Shown here piece after piece: positions 14,698 through 22,247 of a stretch of 22,247 nt of DNA (position 1 is the first letter of the stretch; each line of letters begins with the position of its first letter). Both the position numbers and the translations under genes were made by a program. The notes under the pieces are model-generated. The model saw only the letters and a list, made by a program, of their open reading frames with translations, made no database searches and was not told the DNA's origin. This DNA is from Davidsoniella eucalypti (Eukaryota; Ascomycota; Sordariomycetes; Microascales; Ceratocystidaceae): positions 1 to 22,247 of the forward strand of contig RMBW01000236.1 in NCBI GenBank assembly GCA_004009845.1, given 5' to 3'.

Positions 14698-15873
14698 CAC
14701 CCCATCGCCTTCCTCTCGCGCAAGCTTACTCCCCCGGAAGCCAACTACCCGATTCACGACAAGGAGATGTTAGCTATTTACTGGTCTATTCGAGAATGGC
14801 GCCATTTCCTCCTAGGGGTTGACTTTGTGGTGTGGACTGACCACCGCAATCTGGAGTACTTTCGCACCAAGAGAACGCTTGCCGAGAGACAGCGTCGCTG
14901 GGGATATGAGCTCTCTGACTTTAGCTTCTGCCTGCGCCACCGCCCAGGCACCGAGCAAATCGTACCAGACGCCCTTTCAAGAAGGGACCAGGACATGCCA
15001 GCCGACGAAAAAGACGATAGGCTGTCTAGTCGTGTGCACCAACTCCTCGAGAAGAGTGAGTCGAGCAATGACCTGGTAGTAATCGGCGCAGTTTGGGCTC
15101 AGGAGCCAGACAAGGATGCGCCGACTGACGATAACGCAACTAGAGAAGTAGTACCATCCCCTTTCGCTGACCCCGAGATGACTGACCTATGGAACCAAGC
15201 CCTTGCCAATAATAACCGCTGGTGGCTGGCTCGTAAATTCGTACGAGATGAAGCTCGCTCGTTTCCCGCCGACTGGGGTCTGCAATGGCAGATGAGCGAG
15301 TGTAAGGTTGACCAAGACGGACTACTGCGCTGGCGTGATCGACTTTGGGTCCCATATTACGAACCCCTGAGAACCAAGATCATCCAGCAGACTCACGATT
15401 CTACTCTGGCCGGACACCCAGGAAGAGCAATCACTCGTGATCTTGTATCGCGCGAGTATGCCTGGCCTGGCCTGACTAACGACGTCCGACAATTCGTGTC
15501 CAACTGCTCCTCTTGCGGCAAGAGCAAGATCTGGCGAGAACAGAAGCGCGGTCTATTGAAACCTTTGCCAGTACCGTCTAGACCCTGGGCTGAACTAGCA
15601 ATGGACTTTATTGGCCCACTACCTACCTCTTCAGGCTATACTTCCATTCTGGGTGTCACCGACCGCCTGTCTAAGTCCCAGATCCTGATCCCCATGTCAT
15701 CTACAACCGCACAAGCCACCGCTGAAGCCTTGCTAATCCATGTTTTCTCGCACCACGGTTTTCCTCAAGCAATCGTCTCCGACAGAGGGCCTCAATTTGC
15801 TCAATTATTCTGGGGAGAAGTATGTCGCCGATTCGGCATTCAGCGTCGCCTGTCCACAGCGTTCCATCCTCAG
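14698..15873 (+). pseudogene. pol: Pol middle of element C (RNase H to integrase core)
   Basis: Frame continues from 1995 after the B insertion: HPIAFLSRK, RNase H Glu in DKEML and Asp in WTDHRN, integrase HHCC finger (HDSTLAGHPG, then NCSSCGK), first two catalytic Asp (MDFIGPLP and SDRGPQF). It is cut by element D after the residues HPQ, so the final catalytic Glu and the chromodomain are off the right edge. It is fully open, with only five amino-acid differences from D by eye. This contrasts with the broken left half of the same element. Confidence 0.93.
15869..15873. repeat. Predicted target-site duplication of element D (left), CTCAG
   Basis: These are the five bases of element C next to the D LTR. 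The two other insertions here both made 5-bp duplications, so CTCAG should recur right after D, outside this window. Confidence 0.6.
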
Positions 15874-15926
15874 TGAGACGATATACGAGGATTTGCGAGG
15901 AAAAATGGTCGTAAAGATGAATTGAA

Positions 15927-15937
15927 TTGAGACCGAT
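15927..15937 (-). promoter_or_regulatory. Self-primer motif in the D LTR
   Basis: ATCGGTCTCAA on the minus strand, complementary to D's primer-binding site at 22212-22222. This is the 3' LTR copy; the active copy is in the LTR that runs off the window. The TATA-like box is about 54 nt upstream. Confidence 0.7.
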
Positions 15938-16005
15938 GAGGGAGAAAGAGAAACTAAGACTAAACTACGAGGGAATCGGTCCCTATTTATGTCAAAGTCA
16001 AGTAG

Positions 16006-16025
16006 GGCCAAGGCATGACTTGGCC
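16006..16025. promoter_or_regulatory. Dyad in U3 of element D
   Basis: GGCCAAG, six bases, CTTGGCC: a 7-bp inverted repeat 15 bases upstream of the TATA-like ATAAATA (15990-15984, minus strand). Position matches the dyads of A and B. Confidence 0.5.
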
Positions 16026-16052
16026 AATACTGATGGGCCTTAGACCCTTACA

Positions 16053-16341
16053 ATAGTCTCCCCCCCACCGGCAGAAAAATTTTACTAATTTTACAACAAA
16101 AACCCATAAAAACTCCTTCAAACAACCAATACAATATGACAAATAACAGAAAATAAGATGAGCCATGGTAACAATCCAATAAAACAAAAATAACACTTTT
16201 CCAAACAGGGTAAAGATACCGGAAGCGGTAGGCGCCAGGGGGCGCAAGCGGTCGTCGTGGCGCAGTGGTCTGCGGCATAGCCTCCAGCGGGGAGGATTGC
16301 GTGTGTCGGGGGTCACGCCATAGCCCTTGTCGGATTTTGCT
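16053..16341 (-). other. 3' untranslated region and polypurine tract of element D
   Basis: Between pol stop and LTR. The polypurine tract is the C-rich run 16057-16066, next to an AT-rich stretch like that of B. The part at about 16210-16340 is GC-rich and unlike B. It holds an A-box-like string at 16258-16268, but no tRNA fold that I can support. No gene seen. Confidence 0.75.
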
Positions 16342-19300
16342 CTACGACAATAACCAGGCAGTGTACAGAGACTGGACAGTGACATCCCAGTTCTTCTTGG
16401 TTTTCTCCGTGAAGATGCGCCAGGCAACAGTGTCTTCCACATGTTCCAGAGGTTCCCACGTCGCATCTTGGTAGCCTAGCCATTTGACGAGGGCTTGCTT
16501 GTGACCTCGGGAAGTGCGCTGTTTCAATATTGCCTCCACCCTGTACTCACCAGCCTCCAATGAGGGGTCCTCAAGCGCTTCCCTAGCCGTGATTGCGACA
16601 GGCTCATCGTCCTGAATCTCCTGAGATGGCAAGGGGTTGTTTGGGGCGCGTCGGATGAGGCTTACATGAAAGACTGGGTGAATATCCGAGGGTACGTTCA
16701 GGCGAACGTTATGGCTGCCTACAACTTCCAGGACAGTGTAACGTCTAGCTAGCCAGTCTAGTTTCTTTGAAGGCCTTTCCGTAGTCAGGTGCTTCGTGTT
16801 TAGGTAAACTAGGTCTCCTACTTTGAAACTTTCAGAGGGCTGGCGAAGACGGTTAGCACTGTTCTCCTGGTGTTCTTGGGCGGCCGCCATGGCGACAATA
16901 GCGAACTGAGTAGCATCACTTAGCTTTGCTAACCAATCCTGGGCCCCGCGCACTGGAGACTTATTCGAGGCTGGGGGCCCTTGTACAGATGGTTCGATAA
17001 TGTCGACGTTAAAACCGTGGGTCATGAAGAAAGGAGAGAGTCCTGTAGCGGAAGAGATCCTGTTGTTTAGGGCGAGTTGCGCTTGGGGCAGCAAGGAGGC
17101 CCAGTCGTCCTGGGCGAAGGAACAGAAATTGCGCAGGTATGTCTCAATCTCCTGATTACTGCGTTCTTGGCTGCCATCCGTCTGAGGATGGAACGCTGTG
17201 GACAGGCGACGCTGAATGCCGAATCGGCGACATACTTCTCCCCAGAATAATTGAGCAAATTGAGGCCCTCTGTCGGAGACGATTGCTTGAGGAAAACCGT
17301 GGTGCGAGAAAACATGGATTAGCAAGGCTTCAGCGGTGGCTTGTGCGGTTGTAGACGACATGGGGATCAGGATCTGGGACTTAGACAGGCGGTCGGTGAC
17401 ACCCAGAATGGAAGTATAGCCTGAAGAGGTAGGTAGTGGGCCAATAAAGTCCATTGCTAGTTCAGCCCAGGGTCTAGACGGTACAGGCAGAGGTTTCAAT
17501 AGACCGCGCTTCTGCTCTCGCCAGATCTTGCTCTTGCCGCAAGAGGAGCAGTTGGACACGAATCGTCGGACGTCGTTAGTCAGGCCAGGCCAGGCGTACT
17601 CGCGCGATACAAGATCACGAGTGATTGCTCTTCCTGGGTGTCCGGCCAGAGTAGAGTCGTGAATTTGCTGGATGATCTTGGTTCTCAGGGGTTCGTAATA
17701 TGGGACCCAAAGTCTATCACGCCAGCGCAGCAGTCCGTCTTGGTCAACCTTACATTCGCTCATCTGCCATTGCAGACCCCAGTCGGCAGGGAACGAGCGG
17801 GCTTCGTCTCGTACTAATTTACGAGCCAGCCACCAGCGGTTATTATTGGCAAGGGCTTGGTTCCATAGGTCAGTCATCTCGGGATCAGCGAAAGGGGATG
17901 ATACTACTTCTCTGGTTGCGTTATCGTCAGTCGGCGCATCCTTGTCTGGCTCCTGAGCCCAAACTGCGCCGATTACTACCAGGTCATTGCTCGACTCACT
18001 CTTCTCGAGGAGTTGGTGCACACGACTAGCCAGCCTATCGTCCTTTTCGTCGGCTGGCATGTCCTGGTCCCTTCTTGAAAGGGCGTCTGGTACGATTTGC
18101 TCGGTGCCTGGGCGGTGGCGCAGGCAGAAGCTAAAGTCAGAGAGCTCATATCCCCAGCGACGCTGTCTTTCGGCAAGCGTTCTCTTGGTGCGAAAGTACT
18201 CCAGGTTGCGGTGGTCAGTCCACACCACAAAATCAACCCCTAGGAGGAAATGGCGCCATTCTCGAATGGACCAGTAAATAGCCAACATCTCCTTGTCGTG
18301 AATCGGGTAATTGGCTTCCGGGGGAGTAAGTTTGCGCGAGAGAAAGGCGATGGGGTGCATAAGGCCATCATCGCCTCGCTGGGATAATTCTGCTCCTAAG
18401 GCGTAACCAGACGAGTCGGCGGTCAGTACAGTTTCTTTCAGGGGGTCAAAAGGAGTCAGAACAGGGGGAGTAAGGAAGGCTTTCTTAACTTCGGCAAAAG
18501 AGTGAGCGCAGGCATCAGACCATACGAAAGGGGTGTCCTTCTTGGTTAACCCTACCAGAGGCGCCATTAATTCTGACAGTCGAGGCACAAAATCTCTGTA
18601 GAAATTTACGAAGCCAATAAACCCGCGTAAACCTTTCAATGTCGTAGGTGGTTTCCATTCACGAATCGCTAGGGTTTCTCGGGGTCAGCCTTGATACCAA
18701 TACCTGGGCCGACTATGAATCCGAGGAACTTAATCTCCTTAGCCAGAAAGTGACACTTGCGCAAGTCGAGTTGGAGGCCGGCTTGATCGAGTGCATGGAC
18801 GATCTCGAGCACTAGTTGTCTATGCTCCTCCTCAGTACCGCTGGAGTAAATATCCACGTCATCGATATAAGCGCTGCAGCTAATACCTAGCCATTTCCGA
18901 AGGACCGAGTTGATGTAGCGTTGGAAAGCGGCAGGGGCATTGGTCAGACCGAAAGGGATGACGTTCCATTCGAAGGCCCTAGGGGAGTCCGAAAAGCGGT
19001 TAACTCCTCATAGCCAGGGGCTATACGAATGCGATGAAAAGCAGCAATGACATCTACCTTGGACACCCACTTGGCTTCCGAAATTTGCCGCAGGGTGTCA
19101 TGGATAAGGGGTAAGGGGTATGAGTCCTTTTTGGAAATAGCGTTGACTGCGCGGTAGTCTACGCAGAAACGAATTCCACCTCCAGGTTTCTTTACAAATA
19201 GCACTGGAGAGCCCACTTCAGACTTTGTGTCCTTTATCCATTTAGTAGCCAGTAGTTCCGTCAGCGTCTTCTGCATCACCAACAACTCTGCGCGAGACAA

Positions 19301-19941
19301 CGGGTACAGCGATTGTATAGGTAACGTCTTTCCCTCCAGCAGCTCGATCTTCAAGTCCACTCCAGGCCGGTGCGGCGGGAGGTCCTTGGACGCTTTTGCC
19401 TCGAAGGCAGAGGCTACGGGTCTTAACCACTCAGGTAGCGGCGGTCTCTCCTGTTCCTTTTGCGCTAATGCTCTGTTGACGTCCTCCAGCGTAATACGGA
19501 AGATGGCGAGGTCGTCGTCGTTGTCGCAAAGGGCATGAAATTCGTCAGGAGTAAGTTCTTCGGCTGTAGGTACTTCAATCTGCCCGGAACGAGGGTGCAA
19601 GTGCACGTCGTGGTTAATGAGCCAGCGTTGACCGAGTATCAGGTCTTCGGTCTGGCCGGGGACGACGTAGGCCCATATGTCCTCGTGGTGGTCGGGCAAG
19701 TGTAGTGTGAACTGGGCGATTTGGGTGATGACGGGAGGACTGGTTTGCGATGCGGCGAGGGATACCTTACGAGGTTCGATGGGTAAGGTCTTCGTGGCGT
19801 AGGTGAGTAGGCGCGGGGAACGACGGCGAGGCAGAGACAGCCACTGTCGACGAGAGCCTTCGTAGAAAAAGTATTCATAGATAAATCTAGATACGTTCCC
19901 TTAGCTCCCATCTCTAATCTAACTATCTGTTCGCCTTCCAT
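16342..19941 (-). pseudogene. pol: Pol of element D with three single-base frameshifts
   Basis: Full-length pol by extent (3600 bases, near 1200 codons). Domains present: protease LVDSGC, RT with YIDD (near 18870), RNase H, integrase HHCC finger and all three DDE-type catalytic residues, chromodomain with Y/W/Y cage. The frame steps by one base at about 19812-19820 (a run of C short by one), 18971-18985 (CCCTAGGGG short by one compared with B) and 18672-18680 (a T run short by one compared with C). Each is a one-base loss, and the frames add up exactly. The first two are shared with C. From 18639 to the stop at 16342 it is clean. It is non-functional as written, unless the losses are sequence errors. 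Confidence 0.93.
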
Positions 19942-19979
19942 CGTATCCTCCTTACCAGGGCGCGACTTGTCCTGGTCAC

Positions 19980-19988
19980 CTAAAAATC
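19980..19988 (-). promoter_or_regulatory. Candidate -1 frameshift site at gag/pol junction, element D
   Basis: GAT TTT TAG. The -1 frame is closed by TGA at 19998-19996 and is open from there into pol. Any -1 shift must therefore take place in the 16 bases 19995-19980, which contain the five-T run. Element C has the same sequence at 383-391. Confidence 0.55.
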
Positions 19989-21883
19989 CATCAGATCATC
20001 CTCATCAGTGGCCGGGCGGTGTGTGTTGGTAGAGGCCACCACGGCGGTGCTTACGGACGAGGGCAGCAGGCGATCCATCATCAGGTGGTCCGTTTTCGCA
20101 AGTTCTTCACGTACCGCGGGGCGGACTTCATCGCGTATGGCCGTCTTAACAGCGCTGTTGATTGCGTTGACCAGCACCTTGTTCGTCTTGGGTCCGTGTA
20201 AGGTTTTGCGAGAGGGGCATTGGTTGGCGATGTGCCCGGGCTGTGAGCAGATGAAGCAGACTCCTTCTCGAAACATGCGACTGCGTTCAGTGGGGTTGAG
20301 ACGTGGCTTGTCATTACGGGGTTGCTGCGGTTGACGAGGTGCGTTGTTACGTGAAGGTGGCTCGGCACGCGCTCTCCAGTTGTCGCTGTCTCGGTAGTGG
20401 GTAGGACGCGAGGTCTTCTTCGTGTAAGGACCGTAGTAATCGTGATGGCGGCTGAAATGGTCGAGCAGGCTCTCAGTGACTTCCCTGTAAGTAGGCAGGC
20501 TCCAGAGGATGGTGGTTTTGACCACTAGCTCTTCCCGTGTGGCGCGACGTAGGAGGTCGATGAGCATGTCGTCGTCTTGCATACCTGCGGCCAGAGCTAA
20601 CCCTTCGAAACGGTTGAAGAAGTCGAGGAATGATTCGTGAGACTCTTGGCGGGCACCAAAGAAAGCAGTGCGGGCTTGCGACTTACGGGCACGGCTGCGG
20701 AACATGAGGTCGAGTTTGTCTAGCAGCTTGTCGTATGAGCCGGGCTGTTCGCTAATGGAGACGAAGAATTCGTTGAGTTTGGCGCGTGTGTCGGTGCCCA
20801 GTCGGCTGAACAGGTAAGCAGTTCGGGCCAGCTCGTCGCCTATAGCTCGGCCATCGATTCGCATCTTGAAGACTGCTAGGGTTCGCCAGTTTTCATACTC
20901 TGCGTGAGTGCCTCCAAATTCGATAAGGTGAGGCTGAGATGGGCGGACGCGGCTACGGGATCTCGAACGTCTTCGGGTAGTGACGGCAGTAGTTGGGACA
21001 GGAGGCATGGCGGGAGCAGTGGGTTCAGTATGGTTGCCTATGACCAATTGGGACAGTAGCGAGACAGTGTCCTTCAATTCCCTAAGTTCATTGAGCAGTG
21101 CATTGTCGGCAGGCTGAGGAGCGCGTGAATGGGCAGGGCCAGGAGAACGCGTCGGCTGACGGCCACGGGACGGAGGACGCGACGCGTGGCGGACAGACAT
21201 TCCCATGCTTTCGGCCAGACGGGCCAAGTCAGAGTCAGGGGAAGGGTGTTGGCTGACAGAAGGGCGACGACGAGAATGGGTATCTACACCAGGGGCAAAG
21301 TGGGATAGGCTTCGAACAGAGGCAGCGCGACTGATGGCACGGGTGTGAGTGGTCTCGTACGAGATTAGTTCCTCAGCTTCATATGCAGCGGCCCTTGTAG
21401 CGACTAGGGAGCGCGGGAAGAGTGCACGGGGTTACCATCCTTATCACGCGGGGGAGAGCGTGGGATGCCGATGAAACAGGAGGAAAGGAGACGTGAGGAC
21501 ACGTGAGCACGAGCACGCGCTTCGCGGATTACGCGGTTACCACAGGCGACGTGGCCAACAAAGTCACCGGTGAAGGAGAGGTGGCCCAAGTTATCGTGAA
21601 AGTGTTCCTTATGGGCGAGGACGTCGCGTGTGGAAGGGCAAAAGCCAAGGAGGGAGGCCAGACGGGCGCGCTCCTTGCGCTTGAATAGTGCGAGGTAACA
21701 CCAGCCGGGTTTGCGCCAGGCGCGCTTCGTAGGTAGGTCAAGGGCGGACAAGATGTAGCCCTCAGCCGGTTCTGGTTGGTTCAGGGTGAAAACACGCGCT
21801 ATGGCAAGGTTATGCCAGGTGTGGTAGACGCAGCGAGTTAGGGTAGCAAGGAGACCCCAGAACAGAAATAGCAAGCCAGACAT
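19980..21883 (-). pseudogene. gag: Gag of element D with one frameshift
   Basis: Start at 21883, the first AUG after the predicted RNA start. Residues 3-18 are hydrophobic, then the shared module with PGWCYLALFKRKERARLA and the HFH segment. The frame ends at a TAG near 21404. The next frame, open from upstream of that point, continues with the ETTHTR segment that matches B. This makes a single one-base loss around 21404-21430. The capsid-like region and a single CX2CX4HX4C knuckle (20258-20217) follow, then LMDF at the junction. The total extent of 1904 bases fits about 634 residues if unbroken, between the B and A Gags in length. Confidence 0.92.
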
Positions 21884-21940
21884 GGTGACTTGGACGTGTG
21901 CGAGAAGCGGGCGAGCGGACGGATAAGGCAGGTGCAATAG

Positions 21941-22195
21941 GGCAAGCAAACGGTTTGGACAGGACGAATAAAGGCAAGCAAACGGCTTGGACAAAGGGAG
22001 AAATCAAGCGGTCGGCTTGTACAGGAAAAGGGGCAAGCGGACGGCTTGGACAGGAAAGTGGCAAGCGGACGCTTGGACAGGAAGAGGGCAAGCGGACGGC
22101 TTGGACAGGAAGAGAGGCAAGCGGACGGCTTGGACAACAGAGAGGGCAAGCAGACGGCTTGGACAGAAAAGAGGGCAAGCAGACGGCTTGGACAA
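21941..22195 (-). repeat. Leader hairpin array of element D
   Basis: About nine tandem units of 27-32 bp with plus-strand core CAAGC-N4/5-GCTTG followed by GGACA. Loops vary (GGACG, AGACG, AAACG, GGTCG, GGAC) while the arms stay paired in nearly all units, for example 21975-21989 and 22005-22019. The array forms most of the untranslated leader between primer site and gag, and contains no AUG on the element strand. It is homologous to, and tidier than, the array of element B. Confidence 0.9.
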
Positions 22196-22211
22196 CAAAA
22201 ACTTAAGAGTT

Positions 22212-22222
22212 ATCGGTCTCAA
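22212..22222 (-). promoter_or_regulatory. Primer-binding site of element D (self-priming)
   Basis: TTGAGACCGAT on the minus strand, two bases inside the LTR edge at 22225. It is exactly complementary over 11 nt to ATCGGTCTCAA in the D LTR (15927-15937). Confidence 0.8.
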
Positions 22223-22224
22223 AA

Positions 22225-22247
22225 TGAGACGATATACGAGGATTTGC
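22225..22247 (-). repeat. 5' LTR of element D, first 23 bp only
   Basis: The last 23 bases of the window match the start of 15874-16052 exactly, and the 11-nt primer site sits two bases inside. The rest of the LTR lies beyond the window. Confidence 0.93.

Larger units (their letters stand above)
14693..15873 (+). mobile_element. Element C, middle part: RNase H to integrase core
   Basis: Continuation of element C after the B insertion. The first five bases repeat the TTATG target duplication. The reading frame then continues the RNase H domain broken at 1995. It stays open for 1.2 kb and is cut again at 15873 by the LTR of element D, after the residues HPQ of the integrase core. The rest of C (last integrase catalytic residue, chromodomain, 3' LTR) should lie to the right of this window, after element D. 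Confidence 0.93.
15874..16052 (-). repeat. 3' LTR of element D
   Basis: A 179-bp LTR, TGTAAGGG to GTCTCA on the minus strand. It is clearly related to, but distinct from, element B's LTR. It shares the TATA-to-primer spacing and carries a 7-bp dyad. Its right neighbour is the polypurine tract complement at 16057-16066. Confidence 0.95.
15874..22247 (-). mobile_element. Element D: chromovirus LTR retrotransposon, right end cut by window edge
   Basis: A minus-strand element with a complete 3' LTR (15874-16052). The first 23 bases of the other LTR (22225-22247) match it exactly. Between them lie a polypurine tract, pol, gag, a hairpin-repeat leader and a primer site. Its protein sequence is nearly identical to C over the shared 393-residue stretch (five differences seen), so C and D are one subfamily. 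It is inserted in C in the opposite orientation. One target-duplication copy, CTCAG, is expected at 15869-15873; the other lies outside the window. Gag has one frameshift and pol has three. Confidence 0.94.

Noticed and set aside
16258..16268. TGGCGCAGTGG, a good match to a tRNA A box, in the 3' region of element D
   Set aside because: No acceptor stem, anticodon arm or B box could be found at the right distances. Element B lacks the sequence. I treat it as chance, or at most a trace of an inserted tRNA-like sequence.
21941..22195. Regular ~28-bp repeats considered as a CRISPR array
   Set aside because: Units are adjacent and degenerate with no unique spacers. They lie in the transcribed leader of a eukaryotic retrotransposon, and no cas gene is present.
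21810..22222. Open frames with repeated SKPSACP-like peptides across the D leader (and similar ones in B near 14190-14509)
   Set aside because: They are translations of the hairpin repeat, have no AUG upstream of gag on the element strand, and occur in several overlapping frames at once, as expected for a repeat whose unit length is not tied to codons.
1..22247. Search for a host gene, envelope gene or new defence-like system between the elements
   Set aside because: Every interval over 200 bases is accounted for by gag, pol, LTR, leader or 3' untranslated parts of the four elements. No extra frame with independent support was found, and there is no env-like frame after pol.

Overview
The window is a stack of nested Ty3/gypsy-type LTR retrotransposons of the chromodomain-bearing (chromovirus) kind. 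I see no host gene in it. The elements have separate gag and pol frames, no visible introns, short LTRs of about 180 bp, and an 11-nt self-complementary primer-binding arrangement of the Tf1/sushi type. Together these suggest a fungus, and I lean to a basidiomycete. This is inference; the species cannot be read from the sequence. Clusters like this are typical of fungal centromeric or other heterochromatic regions.

Four copies are present, here called A to D. Element C (+ strand) is the outer host: its gag 3' end and pol N-terminal half lie at 1-1995, its pol middle at 14693-15873, and its remainder lies beyond the right edge. Element B (- strand, 1996-14692) is inserted in C with target duplication TTATG, has identical 181-bp LTRs, an intact gag (12411-14204), and a pol split by element A. 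Element A (+ strand, 5012-11308) sits inside B's pol at the RT active-site region, with target duplication CAGCT and identical 179-bp LTRs. It carries an intact gag (5392-7377) and pol (7442-11083), so it is the youngest copy and the only one with both frames uninterrupted. Element D (- strand, 15874 to the right edge) is inserted in C's integrase region. It belongs to the same subfamily as C and carries four single-base frameshifts.

How the parts work: a TATA box in U3 drives an RNA predicted to start 55 nt downstream, at an 11-nt motif that is exactly complementary to the primer-binding site two bases after the LTR. The leader lacks any AUG and is made of tandem small inverted repeats. Gag follows (hydrophobic N-terminus, a conserved module, capsid, zinc knuckle or knuckles). 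Pol follows gag after a conserved GAT TTT TAG junction, with pol in the -1 frame in B, C and D. Pol runs protease, RT, RNase H, integrase (HHCC plus DDE), chromodomain. A polypurine tract precedes the 3' LTR.

The most interesting signals are: (1) covarying hairpin arrays in the RNA leaders of all complete leaders seen; (2) covarying 11-nt self-primers; (3) a hydrophobic N-terminal module in all three Gags; (4) a dyad-symmetric site just upstream of TATA in every LTR subfamily; (5) frame-breaking single-base deletions shared by C and D; and (6) a strongly localised pile of single-base deletions in the first 1.7 kb that may reflect poor consensus sequence rather than evolution.
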